Assembly: GCA_035771165.1 (NCBI GenBank) | Contig: JAWNZC010000232.1 | Coordinates: forward strand, 387,001-451,000 | From: Paragorgia papillata | Lineage: Eukaryota; Cnidaria; Anthozoa; Scleralcyonacea; Coralliidae | Length of the DNA stretch: 64,000 bases | Reading direction: 5' to 3' | Translations under genes and position numbers: made by a program | Notes under the pieces: generated by a model | What the model saw: the letters and a program-made list of their open reading frames with translations, nothing else | Database searches by the model: none | What the model was told of the DNA's origin: nothing | Part shown: positions 49,601-58,550 of the stretch, piece by piece | Layout of the letters: each line of letters opens with the position of its first letter | Position numbering within the stretch: the stretch's first letter is position 1

Positions 49601-52600
49601 ATACAAACGAAATATTCTCATAATGCCTAAAGATTTAAAATAGGAGGTGTATACTCCAGAAACCCCAGAAAGCTGATGCCACTGTGCCGGCTTGTGGAAC
49701 TTTGCACAGTTCTTAAACGTATAAACACACCACAAAAGCGAACCAAATATCTAATATAATATTCATATATAAGCTTTTCATTGCTATGTGCTAGTGTTAA
49801 TACGTTTTAAACCCCTAGCTCACGGCTTTTCGAATTGATTCCTCACACTATCTTAAGTTCTTCTTATATACGGCTTAAAGTGATTCCTCATTCTATCTTC
49901 TCACGAATTCTTCACTTATAAACAAGGGTTTAGTAAGCAATGATTCTAGGATGACTTATTCTGTTTGAATATTATAACATGCCCCACAACTGCTGACTGT
50001 CGATCAGTAAGGTAAAGTGCATAAATGAAATTTGGTTCCTATTACTTATATAAGTCGAGCATCTTTTGATAATGACGATCTTCGGGAATTAGTCGGAGAG
50101 CTATCGATTATGACGTATTACATGGGGGGGGGGGGGGGGTTGAGTAACAGCTAGAGGGTCCCAAAGGAGCCTGAGACGAATGAAGGACGCACGCGGTTTT
50201 GCTATGGTAACAGTTAATGACTTTCTCGCCTAGATTTGCCCCAGCGCTTAATCCTCTTAATGACCACTAATGAGTTTCTCTTTTGTCTCCTGCACGTGCA
50301 CTGAGGATAAATATGCAAATATCAGCCTTAGCAACATTAACAAGATGCTTGACGACGTTAATAAAATAGCCGAGTCATCCATTTAACCCCTGACAGTTTA
50401 TATTCTGGCAAACCCCTCTGAAGAAAGTGTTTCAATGTCTTTCGAACAGCTTACCGAACGGTTTCTTCATTCAAGGCATCATTTACTCTATCCAGCTAAG
50501 GTTAGGGGAAGCTAGAATCATTTACACACTCTTCGCTTGCCAAACTAACAACAGGACTGTTTCCAACAGGTTGATTAACTGCGTTTTCTTCAAATATGAT
50601 AACACTTTCGACAAGGCTTTGATTTTTTGGACCAAGAAATAAATATTTTAAACTGAATACTTCGAATTCTGCCTTATGAGACGACGCTGTACATTCTCCA
50701 TGGTTACACCAGCGCCTCGCCTAAACTTGCCCACACATTAATACCCCTTATTATCCCCCAAAGTTCATGATCACCATCGAGCGGATATTCGAACAGTCAA
50801 GGGATATGTTATACGAAGAGACTAGGCAGTTTTAGATATGTTAATCATTTAATCGAAACAGAAACATTAGTGCTTATACAAACTTTTGAAAGAAAGTGTT
50901 TCAATATCTTTCGAACAGCTTACCGAACGGTTTCTTCATTGAAGGCATCATTTACTCTATCCAGCTAAGGTTAGGGGGAAGCTAGAATCATTTACACACT
51001 CTTCGCTTGCCAAACTAACAACAGGACTGTCTCCAACAGGTTGATTAACTGTGTTTTCTTCAAATACGATAACACTTTCGACTATGCTTTGATTTTTTGG
51101 GCCAAGAAATAAATATTTTAAACTGAATACTTTGAATTCTGCCTTGTGAGACGACGCGACGCTGTACATTCTCCATGGTTACATCAACGCCCCGCCTAAA
51201 CTTGCCAATGCATTAATACCCCTTATTATTCCCCAGAGCTCATGATCACCCCCCTAAAATGAATTAAATATTCTACTTATATGCAAATCCGGTTATGTTT
51301 TAGCGATTAGTAATTTTAATGACTTTTCCCTTTTGTGTTCTGCACGTGCGAGAACCTTATAACATACTAAGGGGGCGATTACATGGACCGGGCTGGCCCG
51401 GTTAACCGGGCTAGCTCGGTTAACCGGGGTAGCCCGCTTTATATATAAAACACATGTTGTTTTAACATTTCGATTATATGGCAAGCGGGCTAGCCCGGTT
51501 TGCCGGGATCCCGGTTGTCGCGACCGGCCTAGCCCGGTTAACCGGGATGAAAATGTCCATGTAATCGTTTTCATCCCGGCAAACCGGGCTGAAAAACTGT
51601 TGAACTCGCTTCGATACGCGTTCGTTTGCTTGACTGTGTGAATAAATAGTGCTGAAAGGAACTGAAATAGAACATTAACGTTGTTTGTGTGTTTTGTGAT
51701 CAAAGCGAAGATTTAATAAATTAATTAGTCTTCGTGAAGACGCTTTCCTGGGTTAGCTAACACTTTAACAATCTTTTTAGTAACGATGGGTTTACAAAAT
51801 AAATAATAGACTAATTAGTGTAAAACTGAAGTAAAACTAACGTAGCTTTGCCCTTATTTACTTGATAATTGCGAATTTCGGCCTGGAATCATCCCGGCTT
51901 ACCGGGCCAGCCCGCTCCATGTAATCGTTTCGTAAACTCATCCCGGTTAAACGGGCTAGCTCGGTTAACCGGGCCAGCCCGGTCCATGTAATCGCCCCCT
52001 AAATCATAGCGACGAATTATTTAACTTTAACCAAGCTCTGTAATTTTTCAAAGTGCTTGGTCAACGATGTTGTCGAATAATGTTCTTCTAGTGTACAATA
52101 ACGATTCGCTACCCTTCAAGGCGACTCTTTTTAACTTCATACGGTTCCTATACGTATAAACATCACAAAAGCGACACAAATATCTAATATAATATTCAAA
52201 AGCGAACCAAATATCTAATATAATATCCATATATAAGCTTTTCATTGCTATGTGCCAATATGTTTTTTCTGAGCTCACGGCTTTTCGGATTGATTCGTAC
52301 GTATCCTAAGTTCAGCTTCTCGAAATGATTCCTCATTCTATCTTCCTTTACTTATAAACGAGGGTTTAGTTAGGTATAATTCTAGGATGACTTACTCTGT
52401 TTGAATATTTAGGTTCTAAGCATTAACCCCTAATGAGATTTATTATACGGGGAAGACATACACCGAATATTTCATTGTACTCTTTACTGATTTGATGGTT
52501 CTTAAAAGAACCGTTTTTGAAGAATGATATGGACTCAGCGAGCTGCTTTTGTGTCAGATAACCAGCGCCCAAAAGCTTCCACCTCCACTTTAGCGCAGTG

Positions 52601-55600
52601 ATGATATGCGTTCACCTCCTCGTGGTTTCCACAGGTCTCTATCCACACCAAGGCATCGAATAAATATTTGGCTTTGGGGCAGCCGAAACTCTCTAGGTTA
52701 ACAGACGGGATTTTCAGCCTTGATAGCAGGTCTCGTTCGTAATGCCCCCCTTTGTAGGCTATAGTTGAAGCAACTGAAGTAACCCTGGGTTTATATCACC
52801 CACTCTATGTGTGCTAATTACTTCCGGGCGTCGCACCGTGCGTCACACCGTGCGTCACACCGTGCATCACACCGAATATTTAATGAGGCGGCATCCCTTT
52901 GGGAGGTGGATGGGGGGGGTTACCTACTAACATCCATGATAAGTACATGCATGAACAGACTCATGCCCGTGCATGAACATTAAATGGCACAGTTGATGAA
53001 AGTGATAGTTCATGAACCATAAGTTCATGAACATTTGTGTTCATGAACAGTTCAAGAACTAAATTTCAAGATAAGTTCACGAATTTTTGATGAACAACTG
53101 ATGAATATTGTTCATGAGCTGTTCATGAAAAGACTCATGAACATTAAATGGCCGAATTCATGAAAATTGGAATTCATGAATAATTCATGAACAACCATGT
53201 TCATGAAGTTTTGAGTTCATGAAGTGTTCATGTTCATGAATATTGTTCATGAAATGACTCATGAACATTAAATGGCCGAATTCAAGAAAATTAGAGTTCA
53301 GAATAGTTCATGAACTTGTATGTAATCAATATTGATGAACAGTGTTCATGAAATGACTCATGAAGGGCCGATATTCGTGAAAATTGAATTCGTGAATATT
53401 TCATGAACTCATAGGTTTCAATATTCATGTGATGAAACGTTCATGAACACCGTGAACATTCACAAAATGACTTGTGAACATTTAATAATAGTTGCGGATT
53501 TATGAAAATTGCACACTTCACCGAATACCTCATGAACTTGTAGTTTTCTGGTGAAGGTTGATAATTCTTTCATGAAGTATTAGTGAATGTTGTTCGTTAA
53601 AATGACTCAGTCATGTTGACATATTCATTATGTTATAAGGATTCGTTTACACAACCCGCGGCCCATTCAAAACGGTCGTATAAATGGGTAAGATCAAGGT
53701 GCGTCTTATAGGCTCTCATATAAGCGGCTGTAATATAAACCTTAGTTTACCCATCAGCTGAGTAAGAAATCCTTTTCAAATTCTATGTTTAGGCCCGTTA
53801 ACACCTGTTAATTAGCTAATTAAGTTTAGCTTAAATATAAACCTACCATGATATAACTCCTGTGTCGCATTCACACGATCCAACTTTCTTTGGAGATACT
53901 TTATTTTTCTGATGAGCTCTTGATGAGTTAAATGTTCCAACTCATCCTCATCGTGTTCACTGCCACCATTATCTTCAGACAATCTAAGCAACTCTTTTTC
54001 AGCACTCTTCACTGCAATCTTCCTCTTTTGTTGTACAGATGCCTGAAAAATTAAGATTGACATCCATCCATCCATCCATCCATCCATCCATCCATCCATC
54101 CATCCATCCATCCATCCATCCATCCATCCATCCATCCATCCATCCATCCATCCATCCATCCATCCATCCATCCATCCATCCATCCATCCATCCATCCATC
54201 CATCCATCCATCCATCCATCCATCCATCCATCCATCCATCCATCCATCCATCCATCCATCCATCCATCCATCCATCCATCCATCCATCCATCCATCCATC
54301 CATCCATCCATCCATCCATCCATCTATCATTAGTTAACTTTGAGAATAGTTGCTACTCAGAGTTTCACGCCTCTTGCGATCTTCAGGCAAGATCGCAAGA
54401 GGCGTGAAACTCTGAGTAGCAACTATTCTCAAAGTTAACTAACTATTATCTGCTCTACGTATAAGTATTGAGCACTCTTGGAAAACCTTACAAACACTCA
54501 TATATATATATCTTGTAAGGATTTTGGGTGAGGGAAAATTTGAGTGTAGAATATATACATTTTAAGACCAAACCGGGACCAGTTGTGAAAAACGCAACCA
54601 CACAGGCCTTCCAGCAGGAATTGAACCCACGACCTTGAGGCTGTTGCTGAGAGCTTGATCATGAGTTCTGTATATATCATAAGGTGGTAATGCCAGGAGA
54701 GAATTGGAGAAATATATATATATATATAGTATACATACATACATACATACATATATATATACATACATATACAGTGAAACATGCGTCTCCAGACACATGT
54801 TTCACTGTACCACAGCTAATGCACGAATAACATAATATAACATATTTAATATTTATAAAGCGCTTAAACTATGAATATTCTAAAGCGCTGCCTAGATAAT
54901 ACAATCAATAACAAATAAAAGCCATAGAAATATAGTTCAAAACTACATGATATACACATTCATCAGGCATTTGCTCTTGAATCGCGACCCTAGGGTGGGG
55001 CATTTAAATATTCGAAAGGAAATTTTCAAACGTTTCTAGGCAGAGAGGGTCAATTTGCCTACATTTGATCATAATTCTCTGCCCCAGGGTCGCACTTTTG
55101 AACACTTCATTTAAAAAAATTCAAACCCCACACCTTTTGCCCAGCCTCCCCTGCCCTCGGGCTTAACACTGACAGGGATGTAGCTACGCTGGGCGGCGCC
55201 GGGCGGCACCGCCCGGCACAAACTATAAGCGCCCAGCACTCGAAGTAGTTTTTCCAAAAGCGCCCGGCACATTATGCAGTTTCTGTGGAGCAGCATCTTT
55301 GTTATGTAATTATGTAATTCATCAGGCTCCGTGATAAGTACGGAACTTTGCCTAAACAGATAAACGTTTGCACGATTTTTATTTGGCATTGGTTACAAAA
55401 AGGCAGCTGTCACGGAGTCTAGACCGGCGCCGCTGATAAGTTTATAAATAAAATTTGAGTGTGGATTCAGAAATAATAAATACAAGATCTGATTAGGTCT
55501 TGTAAACAAAGCCTAGACAGTTTTAACTGAACTACTTTAACGACCTTGCTGCTTTGGTACACACGACAACTCCGCCACACAATGCTGCACATAACGCTTA

Positions 55601-58550
55601 ATTCCTGTTGCTTCCTTACCTAGACATAAACTATATTTATGCCTGAGTAATCTCAAAGGCTTTTGTTTCTTGTGTTTTTCCGGACAATGACATACATTAA
55701 ATGACATACATACAATTGTTTGTATATACAGTAAAACAAGAAAACATTTGAAGTATAGTATTAAAGTTTAGTTGCATTATTGTCTGATTAGTATATCCGT
55801 ATATTTACAATGCTGACTCTCACTCACAGCGATTCTTAGTTTACCAAGTCTGTCCAAGTCTGTATTTATTAGATTTCCGAAAAGTGTTTGAATTTATACC
55901 CCCCCCCCCCCCTAATCGTGTCATTTGATTCTTTTACCCGGCACTCATTCTCTGCTGGCTACATCCCTGCACTGATTTGTGCATAATCAGTGTAGCTTGG
56001 AACAATCTGAATGAGTTTAACCAGATATTTAAACACATGTGATGATTTGTATTAAACAACCATATGTGGGAACCGATTAGCACATGATTAGGACAACATA
56101 CAGTGTACCACCCCATATGTATAAATCCATTTCTGATTATTGATAATCAGTGTCAGTTTCTAACAAATTATCATAATAGTTGGACTAGTATTAACCATGA
56201 TGACACTGAAGAAAAAGCAAAAATGCAACATGATTTAGACTAAACATTTGTTGGACGTACCTTGGTAGCATGTTTTTCAACCACGCTCTCATTATCAGAA
56301 GATGATAAACAAGTATTTACACTTGCCCTTTTTCTAGATATAGGCAAGTTCTCTTTTTCTTCACTAAGGAACTCCTTCTCTTTCTTACGAGCCTCTTTCA
56401 TATTATCTACATGGAAATGGAAATTGTAATTAAATTTCACATAATATTTTAAGACAAACAGAGAAACAACATTTATAACAATAAGTCAAAAAGGGCTGTC
56501 ATGTAATTTTTAGAACTAATTTTGAGCTATGAACTTATAAAATATAGATTATTATTAAATTATCAAATATATGTCACCTATAGCCAAATACTATGGAGAA
56601 TTACCAAACATTCAAAATCAAGTACTCGCATAAATTATCAAAACTTGGTTTCTGATGTCAGGATGTCAGTAACCAGTATTATTATACAATGCTGATACAA
56701 TCTCGACTGTGATTGGCTAAAAACCTACAGATAATTCTTGATATCTGTAGCTATGACGCGCTGGCCAGCGGTTTAAACAAAACAAACGTGGCGGCCGTCC
56801 TTAGGAGTGGAGATCAGAAGCGGATTAATCCGGTGGATTTGGCACGTTTTGTTGACGCTAAAACCACCAAGAAAAAACAAGCGAGCTACACATACATCTG
56901 TTAGAGTTTAAGCAGTGTTTGAAGGAGAAAATTGTATTTGAAAGCGAAAAAAGTTAGCGAACCTCGAACTGAAGACGGTATGAATATTTAACAGTTATAC
57001 CATGAGCTCGAGTCGTATATGAGCTCATAGCCAACGAGGCGCTTCGCCGAGTTGGCTATTAGTTCGAATACGACGAGAGCGAATGGTATAACTGTTTTAT
57101 TATATAGCCAAGCACTGTACAAGAGACAAAATTACAGCGAAATGTTTGAAACAACATAGGCAACTAATACTTCCGCCATGCGTAATGATGCATTCACATA
57201 GAGATTCTCGCTGAGCTGTTCGGTAAACAGCTTCGAAATGTTGTATAAATGTTGCTCGAGAGGCAAAAAATGTGTTAAGCAGATCAACAAAAAAGATTAA
57301 AAGGTAACTTTATGAAGTCAAAAGGTGGGTCAGTTGTTTATATTAGCGTTGCTGTCGTGAAAAAGGTTTTGATTTCATGCAAAAATGAAACTGAAACACT
57401 TTCGGCAGTGAAACTAAATTACTTAGTTGGTTGTTTTTGAAAAAGAACATGCTTTTTACTACTCCAAATGCTTATCTAAATAAGAAAAAAGTCTCTTTAC
57501 TGGTAATCTCCTACGAAATGTGTGTTGTAAGCTTGATTTTAACCGTGAGTTTCTTTGTTTGGCAACAAATTAATATCAACCCGTTAATTTAGTCGGGTTT
57601 TTTACTTAAAAAGACGTAATTTTTAGGTGAATTTTACCATTTAACATGCTAAATTGTGTATCTGTTAATGTATTTTTACACAATCTTTTTTTTTTATACA
57701 TTGGTTTGAGGGTGTTGATGTTTTTCTGTATAAAAATCCGTCAATTTCAACTCTTTTCGGCAGTTTAAAAAAACATACCGCCATCTTGTTTTTTCTCTAC
57801 TAGTAGGATATGAGCTGATAGCCTGGTAGTAGGGAACCAATCAGATTACGCAAAAGCTCATATCCGATAGCATGCTATATAATAATTACTATTTTTACCT
57901 AACTTTGTAAAAAACTTTCTAAACTTTCTATAATTGTATAATAAAACAATTATTGAATTCGGTTATCGCATGATATCAAGAATTATCAAGGCCTCTGTTT
58001 GTGTTATCCGCCTCAGCCTTCGGCTTCGGCAGATAACACAAACCTCGGCCTTGATAATTCTTGATATCATGCTCAACCTCATCCAATAATTGTATATTAT
58101 CAAGATGTCATTTGCAATCCATTTCAATCCCTGCTCAATCTTGACCATCTGAACTTCTGTGCGATTCTGGTATATATTTTGTGTTTTTCTAGCTATTAAA
58201 ACCTTTATTGTGATGTTTTCTTCGATTGCACGACAATATTTTTTGAATCAGAAATGCTTAAATTAGCGTGACACATGCATCCCCTATAAACATCGTTATT
58301 CATAAATACAAGGGAAACAAATCTATGTTTAAAGTAATAAGAACATTCACTTTGCTTACTTACCGTGAACTGATACAACTCGACCAAGGTATGCCTTCCA
58401 TCCGCCTTTTGGAGTCTTCTTCCCGACTTCTTTGTGGTAGATCATACCTTCCTTCAATCGATTCTTTAACATGTTCTGATCACGAACGCTATCTTCCTCC
58501 ATCACGCTTGTTTCATTTGTCTCTGTCCAAAGAACTAAGACGCACTTCAT
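37696..58550 (-). CDS. BEN-domain protein gene, six exons, about 392 residues
   Basis: Exons: 58,364-58,550; 56,261-56,406; 53,847-54,042; 40,066-40,414; 38,698-38,875; 37,696-37,817 (TAA). Every junction has GT/AG ends, and phases agree (1, 0, 1, 0, 1) if one base is restored in a 7-A run at about 40,336-40,342. The N terminus (MKCVLVLW, then [20 protein letters not shown]) is followed by a Lys/Glu-rich stretch, an acidic segment with a coiled-coil ([16 protein letters not shown]) and a Ser/Thr-rich linker. The C-terminal BEN domain spans the last three exons: [47 protein letters not shown] and [20 protein letters not shown] domains bind DNA and act in transcriptional repression and chromatin. 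Intron 3 (13.4 kb) holds the palindromic Polinton-like element. Its first exon lies head-to-head with the exon at 58,911. Confidence 0.82.
38134..38224. mobile_element. piggyBac-like MITE, 83 bp, TTAA target
   Basis: TTAA, then CCCTTTCACTACC at the left; GGCAGTGAAAGGG, then TTAA at the right. Element at 38,138-38,220, in the last intron of the BEN gene. TTAA targets and CCC ends fit piggyBac; Kolobok is the alternative. Confidence 0.75.
39145..40033. mobile_element. hAT non-autonomous element with 8-bp target duplication
   Basis: Element at 39,153-40,025, flanked by ATCACATT (39,145-39,152 and 40,026-40,033). The ends are TAGAGATGAGCCGATTAA on the left and an AATCGGC-rich right end finishing GCGCTCTA. 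Many AATCGG/CCGATT words lie near both ends as subterminal repeats. It sits in intron 4 of the BEN gene, ending about 40 bp from exon 4. A longer relative with transposase remnants is at 60,186-61,161. Confidence 0.85.
40684..40944 (+). CDS. Polinton-type conserved ORF fragment (left arm)
   Basis: A frame open from just after a TGA near 40,683 to a TGA at 40,942-40,944 reads [49 protein letters not shown]. The GGH..RDLL, NLE..GCPK, CG.H and HC...E...F..W pattern is one I associate with ORFs of Polinton-like elements, from memory. It has no start codon in frame, so it is a spliced exon or a truncated gene. A TATAAA lies at its beginning. Confidence 0.5.
   Translation, partial: YKPRVTSVASTIAYKGGHYERDLLSRLKIPSVNLESFGCPKAKYLFDALVWIETCGNHEEVNAYHHCAKVEVEAFGRWLSDTKAAR
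41678..41890 (+). CDS. Small ORF, 70 residues (left arm)
   Basis: Starts [12 protein letters not shown] and ends with a [14 protein letters not shown] segment. A diverged tandem copy at 42,153-42,345 keeps the same frame with mostly conservative changes (K/E, I/L, V/I, T/A, D/N). This suggests that the sequence was once translated. Function unknown. Confidence 0.4.
   Translation: MYSVASSHKAEFKVFSLKYLFLGPKNQSIVESVIVFEENTVNQPVGDSPVVSLASEECVNDSSFPLTLAG
42153..42345 (+). pseudogene. Diverged tandem copy of the 70-residue ORF (left arm)
   Basis: A 5-bp difference after the ATG shifts the frame, but from the SSHKAEF segment onward the frame matches the first copy to SSFP. It is part of a tandem duplication of about 470 bp in each arm. 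Confidence 0.4.
43670..44672. repeat. Internal duplications within the left arm
   Basis: About 180 bp at 43,670-43,825 and on to the CTCTGTT end are repeated directly at 44,488-44,672. In between, 44,412-44,482 is a 70-bp copy of the ATPase coding sequence, inverted relative to the arm's own ATPase gene. The mirror structures are in the right arm (48,361-48,432 and 48,170-48,360). Such short copied segments suggest template switching before the palindrome formed. Confidence 0.7.
43830..44222 (-). CDS. C2H2-like zinc-finger ORF of Polinton type (left arm)
   Basis: 130 codons. After an 18-residue leader comes a basic [12 protein letters not shown] segment with C22 and C27, then H38 and H43 (LANHLDQVH), a single C2H2-type knuckle. 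A helical tail rich in Lys, Glu and Gln follows ([16 protein letters not shown]) with a basic patch. The protein is identical to that at 48,621-49,013 in the other arm. Small zinc-finger ORFs of this look accompany packaging ATPases in Polinton-like elements. A role in DNA binding or packaging is inference. Confidence 0.6.
   Translation of the reverse strand: MSNAFCHCSSKQLNMGRTRRNCPVFGCGSTNLARLANHLDQVHHTDNKERAKWLKWSKIGICVPLQSKETIAYSTELNMEKTLKSLIRRQEEMATNFNNYLREQQGESVNNKQRKKTENIKIPYKERALL
45039..45749 (-). CDS. Polinton packaging ATPase, A32/FtsK-HerA type (left arm)
   Basis: 236 codons. Walker A GGTKTGKT at residues 40-47 follows FGLLVS; Walker [13 protein letters not shown] is at 109-120; [18 protein letters not shown] and YLFVDLTP follow. 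This is the order seen in A32-like genome-packaging ATPases of Polintons, virophages and large DNA viruses, which pump DNA into capsids. The length is typical. The frame upstream (45,750-45,849) encodes a C2H2 finger in another frame that probably once belonged to it. The protein is identical to the right-arm copy. Confidence 0.85.
   Translation of the reverse strand: MSTDSTFKYSPFDGNASNYQDNKKTYSIQLTHPFGLLVSGGTKTGKTSFVKELLVNAQIMIDPVPENIIYFYSEYQDTFAKMELLIPGIQFVQGLSESMLDNINPQIRNLFIIDDMMGEKDSIIAKLFTKKSHHGNLSVIYIVQNLFHQSKDHRTISLNASYFVLTKNVRDASQVTHLAKQLYPSNTKFFQQAYQMATKEPYSYLFVDLTPTCPDEIRVRSGIFPTDTHYVYQPRV
45750..45849 (-). pseudogene. C2H2 finger upstream of the ATPase, frameshifted (left arm)
   Basis: Starting [12 protein letters not shown], the frame stops after 15 codons. 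The second half of the finger ([11 protein letters not shown]) lies in the ATPase frame directly before its ATG. Thus a zinc finger fused to the ATPase has been split by a small indel. The same break is in the right arm, so it predates the palindrome or was homogenised. Confidence 0.6.
46011..46462. repeat. GAGTAACTCATGAGTAAAT array, left of centre
   Basis: About 450 bp of tandem GAGTAACTC(A/G)TGAGTAAATG words, with the self-complementary core ACTCATGAGT. The mirrored array at 46,612-46,828 is half as long. Confidence 0.9.
46481..46585. other. Spacer at the centre of the giant palindrome
   Basis: 105 bp of unique sequence, including GGGACTAATTATC and AAGTCCTTCCGGGACAC, bounded by TACATCATGTGCCCTCTC and its complement. 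No ORF. A short dyad (AACGTAATTTACGTT) lies inside. Confidence 0.85.
46612..46828. repeat. GAGTAACTC-type array, right of centre
   Basis: Inverted counterpart of 46,011-46,462, contracted to about 220 bp. Confidence 0.9.
46994..47093 (+). pseudogene. C2H2 finger upstream of the ATPase, frameshifted (right arm)
   Basis: Mirror of 45,750-45,849 with the same frameshift near 47,036. The ATG is at 46,994-46,996. Confidence 0.6.
47094..47804 (+). CDS. Polinton packaging ATPase, A32/FtsK-HerA type (right arm)
   Basis: Identical in protein sequence to 45,039-45,749, in mirror orientation. The two genes diverge from the centre of the palindrome. Walker A and B are intact. Confidence 0.85.
   Translation: MSTDSTFKYSPFDGNASNYQDNKKTYSIQLTHPFGLLVSGGTKTGKTSFVKELLVNAQIMIDPVPENIIYFYSEYQDTFAKMELLIPGIQFVQGLSESMLDNINPQIRNLFIIDDMMGEKDSIIAKLFTKKSHHGNLSVIYIVQNLFHQSKDHRTISLNASYFVLTKNVRDASQVTHLAKQLYPSNTKFFQQAYQMATKEPYSYLFVDLTPTCPDEIRVRSGIFPTDTHYVYQPRV
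48621..49013 (+). CDS. C2H2-like zinc-finger ORF (right arm)
   Basis: Identical protein to 43,830-44,222. It lies about 820 bp downstream of the ATPase in the same direction. Confidence 0.6.
   Translation: MSNAFCHCSSKQLNMGRTRRNCPVFGCGSTNLARLANHLDQVHHTDNKERAKWLKWSKIGICVPLQSKETIAYSTELNMEKTLKSLIRRQEEMATNFNNYLREQQGESVNNKQRKKTENIKIPYKERALL
50957..51169 (-). CDS. Small ORF, 70 residues (right arm)
   Basis: Mirror copy of 41,678-41,890, identical in protein sequence. The diverged tandem copy lies at about 50,502-50,694. Confidence 0.4.
   Translation of the reverse strand: MYSVASSHKAEFKVFSLKYLFLGPKNQSIVESVIVFEENTVNQPVGDSPVVSLASEECVNDSSFPLTLAG
51368..52002. mobile_element. PIF/Harbinger-like MITE in one palindrome arm
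   Basis: Element at 51,371-51,999 (629 bp) with ends GGGGGCGATTACATGG and CCATGTAATCGCCCCC, flanked by TAA on both sides (51,368-51,370 and 52,000-52,002). The left arm of the palindrome has the empty site with a single TAA (about 41,478). A 3-bp TAA target fits PIF/Harbinger. The interior repeats CCCGGTTAACCGGG and GGGCTAGCCCG palindromes, and CCATGTAATCG recurs at about 51,555 and 51,915, so it may be a composite. Confidence 0.85.
52503..52763 (-). CDS. Polinton-type conserved ORF fragment (right arm)
   Basis: Mirror of 40,684-40,944 with the same GGH...RDLL and GCPK landmarks. Coordinates are approximate to a few bases. Confidence 0.45.
52935..53600. repeat. Array of TTCATGAA palindromes
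   Basis: Many copies of GTTCATGAAC, TTCATGAA and ACTCATGAACATTAAATGG, degenerate and of irregular period. The same words flank the left end of the palindrome (40,480-40,512), so the Polinton-like element landed inside this array within intron 3 of the BEN gene. Confidence 0.85.
54061..54328. repeat. (ATCC)n microsatellite
   Basis: About 66 tetranucleotide units, ending beside the hairpin at 54,331. Frames encoding DGWM or HPSI repeats are artefacts. It lies directly upstream of BEN exon 3. Confidence 0.97.
54331..54441. repeat. 110-bp hairpin of Penelope-like terminal sequence
   Basis: The arms TTAGTTAACTTTGAGAATAG...GCGATCTT and AAGATCGC...CTATTCTCAAAGTTAACTAA are perfect, with about 5 bp between them. 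The downstream words CTCTACGTATAAGTATTGAGCACTCTT recall 12,545-12,580 beside the Penelope gene. Confidence 0.75.
54345..54391 (-). ncRNA. Hammerhead-like fold in the 54.3-kb hairpin
   Basis: Minus strand: TTGC, CTGAAGA, TCGC-AAGAG-GCGT, GAAA, CT-CTG-AG, TA, GCAA. Stem I (TTGC/GCAA), stem II (CGC/GCG with a U-U next to the core) and a short stem III form the same layout as 12,617-12,664 with different sequence. This is suggestive of covariation. Activity is uncertain because the core-proximal G-C of stem II is missing. Confidence 0.45.
54585..54700 (-). repeat. Possible tRNA-derived SINE fragment
   Basis: The minus strand contains GTGGGTTCAATTCCTGC, a good match to a Pol III B box and T arm. 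A looser A-box-like stretch, CATGATCAAGCTCTCAGCA, lies about 35 bp upstream. It does not fold as a full tRNA by eye. Confidence 0.3.
54982..55094. mobile_element. Short imperfect inverted repeat (MITE-like)
   Basis: GCGACCCTAGGGTGGGGCA on the left and TGCCCCAGGGTCGC on the right, with an AT-rich interior. No target duplication was found. Confidence 0.4.
55167..55975. mobile_element. hAT-like element with 6-bp target duplication, 797 bp
   Basis: Element at 55,173-55,969. Ends CAGGGATGTAGC and GGCTACATCCCTG; CACTGA is repeated outside (55,167-55,172 and 55,970-55,975). Subterminal GGGCGGCACCGCCCGGCAC is shared with the element at 60,079. In intron 2 of the BEN gene (56,260-54,043). Confidence 0.8.
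56407..57999. other. BEN intron 1 with a TSD-less palindrome
   Basis: A 63-codon frame at 56,713-56,904 ([14 protein letters not shown], then [11 protein letters not shown]) resembles the N terminus of transposon or host ORFs, but I cannot name it. At about 56,995-57,105 an imperfect palindrome (GTTATACCAT ... ATGGTATAAC) surrounds GGCGCTTCGCC. The rest is AT-rich. Confidence 0.35.
57968..58072. mobile_element. Palindromic MITE, 105 bp, in BEN intron 1
   Basis: GCATGATATCAAGAATTATC on the left and GATAATTCTTGATATCATGC on the right, closing over AGCCTTCGGCTTCGGC. The arms extend through GTTTGTGTTATC. Confidence 0.75.

Larger units (their letters stand above)
40513..52934. mobile_element. Palindromic Polinton/Maverick-derived element, 12.4 kb
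   Basis: Element at 40,519-52,928. Both ends read inward AGTAGGTAACCCC and are flanked by the 6-bp repeat AACATC (40,513-40,518 and 52,929-52,934). A 6-bp duplication and ends starting AG fit Polintons. The left arm (40,519-46,480) and right arm (46,586-52,928) are inverted copies around a 105-bp spacer. The encoded ATPase and zinc-finger proteins are identical between arms. Differences are mainly repeat-length changes (16 versus 8 C at the tip; a 12-bp repeat; the central array about 450 versus 220 bp) and a MITE in the right arm. Only packaging-type and small ORFs are present; I saw no polymerase, integrase, protease or major capsid gene. Confidence 0.85.

Noticed and set aside
51293..51703. 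136-codon minus-strand frame spanning the MITE boundary
   Set aside because: It crosses a transposon insertion junction and its sequence reflects MITE repeats.
40519..52928. The palindrome as a pure assembly or library fold-back artefact
   Set aside because: A 6-bp target duplication outside, differing array lengths and a MITE with its own duplication in only one arm argue for a real structure. Read-level proof is still lacking.
53812..54407. Long DGWM and HPSI frames at 54.06-54.33 kb
   Set aside because: (ATCC)n read-through. The only real coding part is BEN exon 3 at 53,847-54,042.
54585..54700. Functional tRNA gene
   Set aside because: A B-box-like segment is present, but no cloverleaf or clear acceptor stem; listed only as a possible SINE.
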